64,000 nucleotides of DNA, taken from Periconia sp. R9002. Taxonomy: Eukaryota > Ascomycota > Dothideomycetes > Pleosporales > Periconiaceae. The stretch's first letter is position 1. Every line of letters starts with the position of its first letter. Location of the stretch: contig JAMAHW010000066.1 in the NCBI GenBank assembly GCA_023627715.1, positions 173,697 to 237,696 on the forward strand, given 5' to 3'. Below the pieces are notes generated by a model. That model was not told where the DNA came from, did no database searches, and worked only from the letters and a program-made list of their open reading frames with translations. The position numbers and the translations under genes are program-made. Below, in pieces: positions 10,589 to 22,690 of this stretch.

Positions 10589-13500
10589 ACAAAGTTGGTG
10601 GATAGAATGAATGCATGTATTGAGTACTTTGTCAGGTCACTTCGAATTTATTCTTTCCCTTCTCAACACATTAGACGTGCTAGAGAATGCCTCGAAATTC
10701 CCCTAACTCGATATGAGCATCATATACTCGATTAAGATCGTGTCCTATATCCAGCCCTCTCCAAGAGCCACTATACAATACTACCGTTTGATCTTAGGAA
10801 ATATACTCTCTATAAGTACGTTATATTTTTTCTTCCTTCCTTATGTCTTGTATACATTTCATCTGGACTTTACGTATGCTCACATCTCCACTTCATGTCT
10901 CCCTGTGTTACGTGCTACAGTACGATCAGCCCACAAATGGGCCCATTAGATACAGATCTACATTAGTCAAACCGAAAGCGGATCTCATAAGCGCAAATAC
11001 TCGATGACACCCATGTGCTACATTTCGGCTACCATTCGAATGTTGCATTAAGCATTGCTGGATAAATACTATACTTAGTCTATCAGGAGTCTTTGAGTGA
11101 CGGTTCCTCCCACCCTGGGGTTGAAGCGGAGTGTTATCAAGGGTATATCATTGGTTCATATTAAACAAAACATAATGTTTCTATACACAAAGACCCCTGT
11201 CTAACCTTAGTCAACTCCCCTGTGTACCACAAGGGGGTCAGTCAATTCTGATAGTGTATAGTAGGCGAGGGGTAAAACCAATGATTTCAAGAGCGAGAAG
11301 AAAGAGACGAAGGGTACCTATATTATCGGATCAGCCCATGGATTCGTAAGCTCCAACTTTCTTACTGTCTTGATATATTGCGTCATGTTTCAGTTAAGCT
11401 ATCCTCAAGCTCCAGGTATGACTTCACGGCTGCCTCGGAACCAAGGGGGTCAGCATTAGTACTGGAATAGGGCTGTATATATCAGATCGACTTTTCCCTC
11501 TCCAGCTCTTTCTATTCGCTGCGCCATTTTGTTTTATCATTAGGTGTTGACTCAATGTTTCTTCACGTTAATACGTTGTAGTCAACGGTCGTTGTGGGAC
11601 GCACTAGATGCTTGTCTCATATGTCGTACTGCACAACTCATAATTGCCGATCGTCGATCGTAAGCTCTTTCCCGTACACCCGCAGACCCGCGAAACCCAA
11701 TGTATGTTCCTCTCAACCCCACTCGCTCCGGTTGATGCTTTATATAAAAATTATCTTTCACCCCCGGCACCTCGACCTGCAATAGAGATGAGCAAAACTT
11801 GATGGAAATATTCTTTTAGGTAAGAATCAACATGTCCAATGCTGATCAGATCCGCAAATTACCCCCATACACGGTGCCACGGTGCGCCTGTATGAAATAT
11901 TGCTGATATCACACTTAGAAGAGTGGACAGGATGGCGCAGCAGTTGTTGGCGATAAGCACACCCTAGTAATATCAGTGAAATGCTGACACCCCCGTCCTG
12001 CCTCTGGAGTATTAACTATATCCGCATGTGAAATTGAATACCAGAACAGCTCTGTGCACAAATAAATGAGAGTTTTTGAACAGTTTTAAATATAGGTTGA
12101 AGTGCAAAGAACTATGGGCGACCCCCACACCAGGTCTATGATTTTTCGAATCTAGGGAATTCCACTGATGTTGTCTTGTTCTAGGGTGGTGGGTGCAAGA
12201 GTGTCTCTGCTAGACATAAACGTATTATTCTCACGGTGTCACCTACTTATTAGCATTTGCAACCGATACCTTGACACGGATATCATTTGATTTGCGAATA
12301 GTGCCGACTTCGGAACAACTGAATCAAGTTTTCACCGATAATAACTTGATCATGACACGACACGAATTTCAGCCTTCAGTCCAACGAATTTTGGAGCCTA
12401 GACCCTGTCAACGACGACCAAAAGGGAGTTCTTGCTCCGCCTTAAGCAAAAACAGAAAGATCTACGGCTACTCATGTGTCAGGGAACCTGATGGGACATG
12501 TTAACTTCGTGGGATTGCTGCATAGATCACAATTTGTACCTTTGCAGCAAGCCCTATGTAGGTCTTCTCGCTTGTTTGAACCAGAAACATGCGACTTCGC
12601 CTGGACTTGTTAATCCAGATTTGGCAATGTCCAAAAGTAGAAACTAACTCCATAGAAGTGGTCTGATCCAGCCGGTGTACACTTGGTCGCGGGAATAAAG
12701 TCAGTATTTAAGGGACCCTAATAAAATTGTACGGGGATAATTCATAATGTCCCACTTAAAACGAATTCCCCATGAAATTGAAACGAAGGACGATTATACT
12801 GCTGGTTGCTGTATTCAATCTCGCTTGCGAATGTTTACGAAAATCACGAATAGCTACCTAGCTTCTGAATTCTCGACATTGAAAAATCTAAATGTTGGTT
12901 AGCTCCATATACTGAAAATCATGCTGTAAATTCACCAAACTCTTTGTACTAACCATCTTGTGGTTGGTCACTGAAGTGTCTGCTCCTAAGCGCCTTACCC
13001 GACGCTAACTCCAGCGCTCCCCTGTATCGGAACTCCACGAGTCAGTTTCGCGTGGTTGACTATTAGGTACCTTTCACCGTCTTGTATGGATGATCAATTC
13101 GGCAAACCCGTCCGGGGAAGCAGGGTAGGAGGCTGTGTTCACTGGGATGTTCGTCAACTATTTCAAAGCAAATAATGGCCTAAGCACTGTATCTACTAAG
13201 ATACAGGTAGGTATTGCGGTTTTGAGACAGACAGTCGTCGTATTCGTTTACTAATGTGATAATATTCTTCTTCTTTGAAGACAGTGTTCAGATGTGAATG
13301 GCTGCCTGGGGAGAACACAGTCCGTCCCTAACCCCAGAAGTAGGCTGATCAATAAATAACTCACATTCACGCTCTCCAAATCTTGAAAGGATTGACTGAT
13401 GCCCGTCGTACGATCAGGTCTTCAAATACGTTTGCCTGTATCACAAGCCCATTGTATCTCTATTGTTGGTACAACATGCTCAACATGTCACAAATGCTAT

Positions 13501-15233
13501 GGACTCTGCCTTGTGCATAGTCGATGGCGGCCTTGAAACAGGTCCCATAGAATTGGTCACCATGGCGCCTTCTTGGGCAACTAGTGGGACAATACTCGAA
13601 TAAAGAACAGTTAATGGCACGTGGTACAATACCCAATGAATAGGTTCAAAGTAGGGCCGTTTACCGCATTGCTGAGTTGTCAGCTTCCCCGTAATGTTGA
13701 TTGTCCATTTTTGTCTTTCGGAAATTCCTTTCTGTGAAGGAGCCAATGACAGATCCGTTCAAACGCAAAGCTAGCTCACGTCAGAACAGGTGTTTGTGAT
13801 TTAAGAAAGAGGGAAGCACGGGAAGATGTCAGGGTGTTGTCTAGCGTCAATAAAATGCAAAGTCTTAGAATGTCAGGGTGCAGTATACTCACCGTTCAGG
13901 GTGCTAGCCAAAGCTCACTCTTTCAATCGGAACGTCTGCCGCATCTGCGTTGTCATCAAATAATTTCTTTGTGCACTGTCCAATCCGATTCCAGAGGATG
14001 CCGGCGCCGACCAATCCCACAAGTCTCTTCGGAAGGATGAGTATCTATGCGCTTCAGATTAATATGACAAAACTCTGAACAAACTCCACCTTTTCAGCTA
14101 TTCGATAGGATAAACCTCTCTCGGGGAACAGGGAAGGCAAAATCGCCGATCAAAATGTAGGTCTGAGCAATCCCGGCACCCGGCTCGTCGTGTTCGGTTG
14201 CAACTGACGCTTCAATTTACACGCACACGCATGTTCTACTGTTGTGCGGGACGGATGTCTTCCCCGTCGCATCAGCCTCGATTGAGTGCAGGCATGGCTT
14301 GCTATTGCTCGGCACTTCATCCTGGCTGTAGCTATCCTTACGTAGTTGCCAAGTTTCCCTTTTCAGCTTCTTTCGAGAGTTCGATTTCACATCAATCCTC
14401 GCGTTGCGATTTGTAGTTGACTTGTTTCGGCCTCTATCAGGACGCGCAGGGGTATCGGAACTGACTTGCGTCTCGTGTTGTTTGGGAGTTATGATTATGT
14501 CCAGTGTTGTGTTCGATCCATCGCCGCCCTTATGCGAGCCCTGTATGTAGAGCCACGACATGAACGCTTTGCCTGATAGAGCATACAAAGCATCGTCATC
14601 GTTTGAATCTTGCGTATCACCTCAGGTGACACAAATAACTGATCTTTGGTCACGTCTAATCTTTTCCGTGCGTTATCTGTACACTATGAAGTTACAAGGC
14701 TCATTCCGAAATGTCTCCAATTGAACAGGCGGCGTGGTGAATGGAAGGCCTATACCCGGCACGCTGGAACAGGGTCAAGAGCTGTTTTAACCCTGCTTCC
14801 AGGTTGCATCACGTCAGGAGCCAGCTGATGTTTTATCGTGTTGGATACCGGGGGGTCCGATCTTAGAGATGCACCGGGTCTGTGCCGTCCAGGCCCGCCC
14901 ACGTGCATATGGAGGACTACCATGGCTCCTTTACCGTCCCGATTATTAGAGGCAAGGTTCCCAGCCTGAGCTAAAAATCTCTCGACAGGCACTACTCGGA
15001 TTCCGCTTTCAGCATCAGTTTCCAGAAACCACTTCAATATATCTGTATTTGTTTATTCTGTAGTACTCCGGATTGACGGAGCTCTTCGACGTCTTCGTAG
15101 TGGGCTTCTTAGCCAAGATTGGTTGACTATGCCTTGGAATTACGCTTTGCACCAAATTAACCGGTCCTTCGAACAGCTCGCACAATGGTAGTAAGTTGTT
15201 TCTCTTCCTCACTCTTTAGATATCGAGTTACTG
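10589..15233. other. Gene-poor 4.6-kb stretch
   Basis: I find no gene with recognisable domains. Open frames are under 130 codons, on both strands, and lack biased codon use or family motifs; the longest are minus-strand 14217-14588 and 14750-15037. No terminal repeats, tandem arrays, tRNA or rRNA were seen. The stretch could be diverged relic sequence, untranslated or non-coding RNA sequence, or simply spacer. Confidence 0.45.
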
Positions 15234-15602
15234 ATGCCCCGTAGCCGTGAGTTCATCCTGCGTTCTGAAGCGTCTTTTCAGGCTCTGCATCAAAGGATAG
15301 ACTATCTAGAGAAACGGCAAGCTCAACAGGACGATGAGCAGATGGAACGCATCCTTCGAAAAATACTCGCAGAGAAGTTTGGTGATTCTCCAACTACTCA
15401 ACAAACAGCCCACTCGCATACCCTGAAAAAGCCAGAGTCAGAGGCTCCCATTCCCAAATACGTCAGTATTGATCCAGCCAAACTGTTAGTTGAACCCGAC
15501 GCTGTACCATCCAAGGCCTACGGACAAACACTTGAGATGCTGGAAGGAAAGTTGCGCAACTACCCCAACTTAGATCAAAACGGCGGGACAAACTCGAGCT
15601 GA
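15234..15602 (+). CDS. Small hypothetical protein with predicted coiled coil
   Basis: An ORF of 122 aa that I do not recognise. Residues about 10-45 (SFQALHQRIDYLEKRQAQQD and the following EQMERILRKILAEKF) form a charged heptad-like helix, followed by a Pro/Thr/Lys-rich linker and an acidic-basic tail. The frame stays open upstream for about 40 bases and is preceded by a pyrimidine tract ending TTTAG, so it could be the last exon of a longer gene whose other exons I could not find. It could also be the remnant of a decayed gene, given the empty surroundings. Confidence 0.35.
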   Translation: MPRSREFILRSEASFQALHQRIDYLEKRQAQQDDEQMERILRKILAEKFGDSPTTQQTAHSHTLKKPESEAPIPKYVSIDPAKLLVEPDAVPSKAYGQTLEMLEGKLRNYPNLDQNGGTNSS

Positions 15603-16637
15603 AAAGCTCGGAAGGATATCGACTAAGAGTACCAACTCCGATCACGCCGGCGGAGCGAGTTTGGTACCGGATCTATGAGGGATGGAAGCATATCAATTCG
15701 ATGCTCGCATGCGTCCCACGCCCATAAGGTTACATTCCGGATGCCTTGTCGCATGCTTCTCATTGACACTTGACGAATGAAAACGACTTTATCAGTACAA
15801 ACCCAGATGCAACACGTCTTTTTGAAGACCATTACCTTCCGGTGATGTTCGTAGTTGTCCTGTGTAGCTGTGTAGCTGTCCAATGCACCTGTCCCACGAT
15901 GTATCACGGAGGTTAAAACTACGGCAAACATTGGGATCATTTTCCTCGGTACACACAACGCATCCACGCTTTCTCATACAATGAACTGGAACACATTCAA
16001 GGAAACCCTTCCAATGCACAGGACTACAGCAAGTCATTAAAAATGGACTTCAGATAGCAATCATGGTCGGGAATGCGTTGTCAACAACGAAAGTTTGTGC
16101 AGATTACAACGCTACCTCCACTGACACTATTGTAACAAAGTGCTTTACTACAAATTTCGTTCACGAGTCCGAATGCCACATGATTTAATAGCGCAAATAA
16201 TGCTGTCGTGGAATTTCCCCTAGCATATGATGAATGTGATCTAGAGTTTCAGAATGTATCGTGCGTTTGCGTTGATGTTGCCTAGCACAATCAATTACTG
16301 TCTAAACTTCATGCAATCCAGCATACATGCTTCCTAGCGGTTCTGGAAATAGCCACTGAACTCACGGCGATTGGTATCTGCCACGTGCAATGAAATATGC
16401 ATATACGTGATGAGTGAGGACCTTCTTGAATTGGTTAGCGCGTAAGGAAGACATGCGCGTCCTCTCTCTATTTGCCCACGTCCTAGCGCAATCTTCCTTC
16501 CACTCGTATCGGCAAGAAATCCTCCTGACACCTCAGCAGCGCGTTCTCTTCCACTGCTACTACTAACAAGACATTGATAATTTTACAATACTCACCATTT
16601 TCGTTTGAGCGTACTGCAGGCGCTATACTGAAGGTAT
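15603..16637. other. Intergenic, upstream of the F-box gene
   Basis: Only overlapping short frames are present, mostly minus-strand and without protein character. It must contain the promoter of the F-box gene. Confidence 0.45.
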
Positions 16638-17294
16638 ATGGAGCGTTCGTTAGAACTGGCAGAACACATTGCCCCCATCTCATGGCCAACTGCTGATCAG
16701 TCCGTTACCTTGCCTACGATGTCCTCTTCCACTGCATCTTCATCAGCTGCATTAACACTTATTCCCTACGAAATCCTTGAGAGCATATTACTTTACCTTC
16801 CCATGCAGGACCTGTTATTATGTCAACGGGTCTCTCTATGTTTTAGAAATATAGTGGCTTCGTCGAAACCTATTCGACGCGCACTTTTCCTAGAGCCTTC
16901 GCACTCCCCGAAAAACGTCTCAGAGTGGGTACCCTTACGGTGGAATCCACTCTTCGAAGAAAAGCTGGCGTCTTCTCTCATCATTCGCATACTCGCTATT
17001 CACCGCACCGAGGATGGGCTGGTTAAGATGGTTGCCCAAGTGAGGCTCCAAGAAGAGATATTTTCAAACCGAGGGTGGTCTGATATACTTCTCCACGATG
17101 ATGCATCTTGGAAATCTATGCTGGTCACTCAGCCTCCTGCAACTATGCTCTTGCACCCAGGTGCTAGCTTGTTCTGGAAGACGTCGATGGAATCTCAGGC
17201 TCAATATTTTCAAAACTCAGCTGGTTTCAAAATCTCCGAACTCATCATCGGGGTGAATGGCACTGGCGAAAAGAATTCCACACTCATGCTATAG
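16638..17294 (+). CDS. F-box domain protein
   Basis: A single exon of 218 aa. After a Ser/Ala-rich leader, an F-box spans about residues 41-82 (LIPYEILESILLYLPMQDLL, then CQRVSLCFRNIVASSKPIRR). F-box proteins dock substrates to the Skp1-Cullin-F-box ubiquitin ligase. Downstream the protein matches the layout of the large fungal F-box family with a NPLFEEKL segment and a conserved SWKSMLVTQPPATML motif (about 155-170). The second ATG (MSSSTASSS, 16719) is an equally good start. The C-terminal half is short for the family, and the stop follows GVNGTGEKNSTLML, a region where relatives often continue, so slight truncation is possible. Substrate unknown. Confidence 0.8.
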   Translation: MERSLELAEHIAPISWPTADQSVTLPTMSSSTASSSAALTLIPYEILESILLYLPMQDLLLCQRVSLCFRNIVASSKPIRRALFLEPSHSPKNVSEWVPLRWNPLFEEKLASSLIIRILAIHRTEDGLVKMVAQVRLQEEIFSNRGWSDILLHDDASWKSMLVTQPPATMLLHPGASLFWKTSMESQAQYFQNSAGFKISELIIGVNGTGEKNSTLML

Positions 17295-18465
17295 AGAGGC
17301 GGTACTCATAGCACGATATTGCGATGGTGGTAGAAGGACTATATTACAATTGGTAATACAAGGCTCTATATATCAAGCTTGCCTTTCGATTCAGTATGTG
17401 GCTCTTGACGACTACTACTCAATGTTAGTAATAACACCGTACACTTGATTCAGCAATTTAGAGTCATCGAACCGAAAGAACAGCTGAATTGGACGGACCT
17501 GCTTAACGAAACTTAAGGAAAATGGTGGTTTCCAGATCCTTGGGCATTTTGTATGTGATATAAGGAGGCTCACTACGTGGGTAAAACTCAAAAGGTTCAT
17601 TATGGGGAGAACTTCGACAGGAGCGATCCAGTCATATTCTGAAGAGACCTCTACCCCCTAGAGGACTGAGTTATGATCTGAAGAATTGTGGAACATAGTT
17701 CCGAGGGACTTTTTCCAAGGAGTAACGAAAGCTAGGTTGAAGACTGACGAGTGGGGAGATCTAAGCAAGGTTTAACTCTAGGTCAACAATAGAAACAGCG
17801 AAAAAGCATGATTGGTGAATATAGTGTAAGAGTGGTGTGCTATAACGAAATTGGGGTTGGAATCCGTGGTTTTCAGGTCGATCGCTGATGCTCGATAGAA
17901 CTATCTCGATAAGACTTCATCTAATTTGTGTATCCACCAATCACACTCCAACTGCCCCTACACTTTCTATACAAACCCGCATTATACCTTGCTTATCTCA
18001 TTGGATGATCAGGCTTTGATCCAACTATTCCAAGGCTTACGCGCCAGCATTTAGATCTTGTGACCTTATCGCAACGCAACGCTGTGTTTGTCCCTGCGTA
18101 TTTTGACAGGACATTGACCGATGCATTGGAAAGCACTAACCACACCAGGCAGCTCAAAGGTAAATGCAGGTGTGAAGCCATTTTCCTACACCATCACATC
18201 AGCCAACATACCTTTTTCAAGTCTGATCAGGCGCTGATGTCTGCCATCATCTTACTAGAAGAAGAAGCTGTATAGCTTGGGGCGTGGTTGTTTGTGCATT
18301 ATCAGTAGCAGCATCACTAGGTTTTATGGCGCGATGGTGATCCTTCGTATCCAGAACATGCATATGTTCGGAATAGGAAGGTAAAGTGCCCATTTGCCAC
18401 GACACAAAGGCACACATTCACTCCTTGGCAATGCTTAGCAAGTACTCTGAACTTCGTGGTTGGAG
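17295..18465. other. Intergenic, promoter of the eqolisin gene at its right end
   Basis: No gene is seen. The right end holds upstream elements of the protease gene, including CTTGGC at 18424-18429, the reverse of the PacC consensus GCCARG that activates alkaline-pH genes in Aspergillus. That site is short and its function is unproven. Confidence 0.4.
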
Positions 18466-18473
18466 TATATAAG
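18466..18473 (+). promoter_or_regulatory. TATA box of the eqolisin protease gene
   Basis: TATATAAG lies about 120 bp upstream of the start codon, with a purine-rich then CA-rich leader between. This spacing suits a strongly inducible secreted-enzyme promoter. Confidence 0.6.
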
Positions 18474-18593
18474 GGTACCAAGAATCATGGCAAAAGCTTG
18501 GTACAGACAACAGTAGAACTTCAGTCTTGATCAGAAAAACCAAAGCTACGAAGACCTATCTTCACACTTGTTTGTCTACACCACTTCTTCAAT

Positions 18594-19415
18594 ATGAAGC
18601 TGAGCAACCTTCTCCCCTTCGTTCTCTCCATCGCCGCCACAAGTGCAGGCCCCACCCGACTAGCAGACCGAGTTCGCGCCCGAGCAGCCCGTTCGCATAG
18701 AACTCAGCCACTCGTCAAGGTCGACGAAGGCAAAGAGTTTATCGCTGAGAACGAAAACGGTACCGCTCATGTGGCGTATTCGAGCAACTGGTCAGGCGCC
18801 GTCCTCGAAAGTCCACCATCCGGCACTACATTTACAAACGCTCATGGCCGCTTCACGGTCCCGACCCCCAAGCACGTAGGGTCGGCTGGAACCGAGTCCT
18901 CTTCCGCCTGGGTCGGCATCGACGGCGACACTTATGGCAATGCTATCCTGCAGTCTGGAGTGGACTTCACTGTCACCAGCTCTGGCGCGGTGTCGTACGA
19001 CTCGTGGTATGAATGGTACCCGGACTATGCCTACGACTTCACTGGCTTCTCCGTCAAGGCGGGAGATGTCATTCAGATAGACATCGTGGCCACCACTACC
19101 AGCAGGGGCACCGTCACCTTGACGAACGAGTCTACGGGCAAATCGGTCAGCAAGACGCTCAGCGCTCCCAGCTCTTCTTCCCACCTTGGAGGTCAGAATG
19201 CGGAATGGATTGTCGAGGATTTCGAGTCCGGCGGAAGTTTGGTGCCACTTAGCAACTTTGGCACGGTCGTCTTCACTGGAGCAACGGCTGGCACCAGTTC
19301 TGGCACCAGTGTTGGTTTGAGTGGAGCTACCGTGATCGATTTGAAGCAGGGCAATACTGTTTACACTGATGTGACGATTGACAGTACCTCGCAGGTCACT
19401 GTCAAATACGTCTAA
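18594..19415 (+). CDS. Secreted glutamic peptidase (eqolisin, family G1; aspergillopepsin II/scytalidoglutamic peptidase type)
   Basis: A single exon of 273 aa. Residues 1-19 are a signal peptide, residues about 20-60 a basic propeptide (RVRARAARSHR), and the mature beta-sandwich starts near YSSNWSGAVL. The catalytic pair of the family is recognisable: Gln120 in GDTYGNAILQSGVDF and Glu204 in QNAEWIVEDFESG. Their spacing (84) is close to that of Gln53 and Glu136 in the scytalidium enzyme (83). These proteases work at acid pH outside the cell in nutrient supply. Unlike many family members there is not a single cysteine in the whole protein, so no disulphides. A TATA box lies about 120 bp upstream. 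The assignment is firm. Confidence 0.93.
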   Translation: MKLSNLLPFVLSIAATSAGPTRLADRVRARAARSHRTQPLVKVDEGKEFIAENENGTAHVAYSSNWSGAVLESPPSGTTFTNAHGRFTVPTPKHVGSAGTESSSAWVGIDGDTYGNAILQSGVDFTVTSSGAVSYDSWYEWYPDYAYDFTGFSVKAGDVIQIDIVATTTSRGTVTLTNESTGKSVSKTLSAPSSSSHLGGQNAEWIVEDFESGGSLVPLSNFGTVVFTGATAGTSSGTSVGLSGATVIDLKQGNTVYTDVTIDSTSQVTVKYV

Positions 19416-21718
19416 ATTAAAGTCGGGAACTATAGCACGATAAATCGAGGAACGTTGACGCGGGTTGAAGGTCGGGATAGGGGGCCCTAGACGGTGATCA
19501 GCAGTAGAACTTAAGTCAATGAAATGAACACTGCCTTACCTTCGATTGTTTTCCCGCGTGCACGGATTTTGTGAAGAACAGCTGTGAGATGTTTCATGAG
19601 AGCTATACAGAGATCTTTAGGCAATTTAGAAGACAGCAAATAGAAACGAAAGCCTAACTCAACTAAGCAAAAAATCTTGTCTCCACTGAATGGTGATCCA
19701 ATGTTATCTTACCTGAAGTGATGCATTATTAGCATCATCAAGGCCTTCAAGGCTTCAAGGCAGACATAAGAAATGAGGTAATTGCTAGACACGCATGAAA
19801 GACATAACCTAGTGCACCTCGGTATCGATGTACACAATCAGTATATACTCTGTTTGGCGGCCTAGGGTTTCAAGGGTGTACAGTGGTCCAGTTGGAAAAT
19901 CAGATGATCCAAAAGACGGTCAAGTTGGATCTATATTAGTGGAAGATACATGAGGCCTCCGCTTTCAAAGGTACCTTTCGTCAGATCTGGTGGCAGCTTT
20001 TGGTCGGTTTGTCAGGAAGTCCTCCTCGTTGGCAGTTGAATAGAAATGATGAAATGAAAGTGAAAAAGGGAATCATATCCCCTATAGTACCTCAAAACTG
20101 CCGAGCTTGAGATTGAAGAAATAGAGACGCGTCTTCATTTGCGGAGGTTGAAACAAACAAGGCCGTTGCTGTGTGGCTATGTATGCGTGCGTGTAGGCTC
20201 AGCGAAATTTAGTGGGGAGGTGGTGCAACACAACAGGGCCAGCCGCAGCACGCTGCGCTTTGCGGCAATGTCATGCACAGCGAATTCTACGTTGTCTCTA
20301 AATCTGTAAATTCCTTTCCCAAATGAAAAGAATAATATCAATGTGGAATTAGCGAGTCAAGTATGATGAGGGAACAGGCGAATGCTCCTATTTTGACATC
20401 AATCCCAATCCTGAGTGAGGCCCCCAGGTCGCCTAACGATCGCCTTGCTCACAACAAACCCATCTCGTACCACTACGCCCGCGACAAAAGAAGCATCACT
20501 CCATGTTATTACCAGCGCAAGGCTCGGACTCGTGAAATATCACTGAGCAAATCTTCCCGAGACCCATTTATCTCGTGATGCAGTCGGAAATCGAGGTAGG
20601 GTATTCACCTCGCTCGGTAGCCGCCTTGAAGTTGCAAACCGGAACATGAGCGCTGTCTCAGGTTTCCGGGGGACTCTGGCTTAGAGTGCAGGAGAGATCG
20701 ACTCTTGGGAGATCCGCGCACGAGGCTGGCCTCGAAGAGTGATGAGCCTTAGTTGTAAGGCGCGACTTACTTCGCGGCGTCGTGTATTAGATAATACCAT
20801 GTGCGGTAAATGAAGAGTGAGAAATGAATCGTGGGAATAAAAATAGTTCTTTGAAGTGAACCTCATTTTATCTTGGAGTTTATGGAAGGTTACCGAGAAG
20901 GTTGAACACGGTGCACAGGTCTTTGCTGGGGGAGGAAAGACTTTGTTTTCTCGACTGTTCATTTTTAGCTGGTCAATTCTTCTGTGCGGTAGATAACACC
21001 ATAAACAACACCACATGTGCAGCACGAAAACTTTATTCTATTGACGAGGCTGACATTGCCAGCACCCGAGCCGCAAAAAGAAGCCAGCAGGGCCAAAAAC
21101 TAACGAAGGATGTAAATGTCAGGAAGCAAGGGGCGCAGTCACCTAACCAGACGTGAACTCCGCCCCCCTCGCAAGTCTAAAACTCCGCCCGCATGCGTGT
21201 GATGCGCGGACAATTTCGCAATGGGGTCAGGACTTTGACATGGCCTCTCCAACCAGAATAAGCACCGTTCTGTCCTGTCCTGTCCATGTCCTGTCATTTG
21301 TTTCGCGGCACTGCGGCACTGCCTGCCTGCCTGCCCTGCATCCCATTTCATTTTGCAACAAGGCTGGGGCGCCCAGTGAGACCCTTGGTGAGGCAGACAT
21401 CCGAGATCTTCGTTGTGTTGTGGGTTTTCTTTTTGGGTATTTGTTAGCTGTAGGCCCTGTGCTGCCACGCAGCGGTCGGATGGCATCTCTCTAGATTTCT
21501 TCATTCTATCAAATATCAATAAAACGGGTGTGCCGATCCACGTCTCGAGAGAATATCACATACACGTACACATATCTGACTTCTTCCATCATCAATACAA
21601 ACACATCTACCACACCAATACAAACAAAAACACAAACCACAACAACCTACATCGCGACACCTACATCATATCAAAACACACAATAAAAAACTCACCAACG
21701 AATCCCATAAACCAAAAA
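19416..21718. other. Intergenic, 2.3 kb
   Basis: No convincing gene. Minus-strand frames at 20681-21025 and 21139-21519 have no protein character. Simple repeats occur near 21270-21345 (tandem GTCCT and CTGC units). From about 21600 to 21718 the plus strand is very A/C-rich (AAACACA-type), which looks like the 5' leader of the next gene. Confidence 0.5.
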
Positions 21719-22207
21719 ATGCCACCATTCCTCCCATACCGTTTCCACATCCCTTCCCAGACAGCCTCCTCCACCACACCGTCCTCCTCAAACCCTCCAT
21801 CAACCGCAACCTTCAAACCAACCCACTTCACCTTCCTCCACCGCCGCGACACGTCCTGCAACTCCTCCATCCCCTCGTCACCAGAAACAACATGCACAAC
21901 CCGTACCGACCGCACGATCCTGCTCAGCATCATCTGCGTAGCAGCGCTCCTCACCATCCTCACCCTGACTGCGTTGTACGTGCGGAATCGAAAGCGGATG
22001 GCATTAAAGAAGACGAGGAGTTTGGACTTGGAGGATGGGAATGGGAAAGCGGGGAAGATGGAGGAGGAGGAGGATGAAGGGATGGGGAAGCGGAGGGATT
22101 GGGTTTACGGGCATTTGGTGAGCGGGGAGAAGAAGGGGAGGAAGGGGGATGATGTGGCGGTGGAAGTGCCGTTGAAGGCGTTTGTGAAGGATGGGAGAAA
22201 GGGGTGA
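21719..22207 (+). CDS. Small single-pass membrane protein, unknown function
   Basis: 162 aa from the ATG at 21719; the frame is open much further upstream, but that part is leader-like A/C-rich sequence. The N-terminal 65 residues are Ser/Thr/Pro-rich with two Cys near the membrane (about residues 47-60). One membrane span follows (about 69-91, TILLSIICVAALLTILTLTA), then a strongly charged cytosolic tail with a run of Glu, a basic patch and the end RRDWVYGHLVSGEK onward. No signal peptide, so likely a type III or tail-proximal topology. Similar small Ser/Thr-rich one-span proteins are common in ascomycetes, but I cannot name a family. A change of base composition (C-rich first half, G-rich second half) is visible. 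Confidence 0.6.
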   Translation: MPPFLPYRFHIPSQTASSTTPSSSNPPSTATFKPTHFTFLHRRDTSCNSSIPSSPETTCTTRTDRTILLSIICVAALLTILTLTALYVRNRKRMALKKTRSLDLEDGNGKAGKMEEEEDEGMGKRRDWVYGHLVSGEKKGRKGDDVAVEVPLKAFVKDGRKG

Positions 22208-22690
22208 AGGGGGCGCTTGGGGTTTGAACGAAGAGGGAGAGGGAGTTCAGTGTGCTCATAAGCGTACGCGTGCGCACTGCTTTCCTCCCCCAGCGACACA
22301 AATTGAACGATACACGTCACTCAGTTGACGAAAGTCACAAGATTGGACGAGATGAGCCTTGGAAAGGCCGAATCCGTTGGCTACTTTTCCACACACTTCC
22401 TTTTCTTGAGAGAAGATAGACAGGAAAATTATACCTCGGACATCATATGTCATATCTCACCAGGGAAGACCGCGATTGCGCTCGAGGAAGCTAGCGAAGA
22501 AGCAAAACAAGAAGATGTCCAAAGAATACTCAAACGAGAGAAAGACGAAGCCACACAAAGAGGGAAAAAGGAAGCTAACTGTGCAAGGTAGAGGTAGACA
22601 TAGATATCTACTCCAATCTGCTGTAAAGCCACGTAAAGAAGTTTTTTACATTTCTGTAAATTGTGCAATTCACGAGCATATTCTCATGCG
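22208..22690. other. Convergent 3' intergenic region
   Basis: It lies between the 3' ends of the small membrane-protein gene (+) and the Rrn9-like gene (-). Short frames on both strands (for example 22325-22591) show no family features. Confidence 0.5.

Noticed and set aside
14504..14520. GTTCGATCC, resembling a tRNA B box
   Set aside because: No matching acceptor, D or anticodon stems can be folded around it on either strand.
20220..20275. GC-rich imperfect hairpin (GCCGCA...TGCGGC)
   Set aside because: Stem is only six or seven pairs with no adjacent RNA-gene signals; not enough to call an ncRNA.
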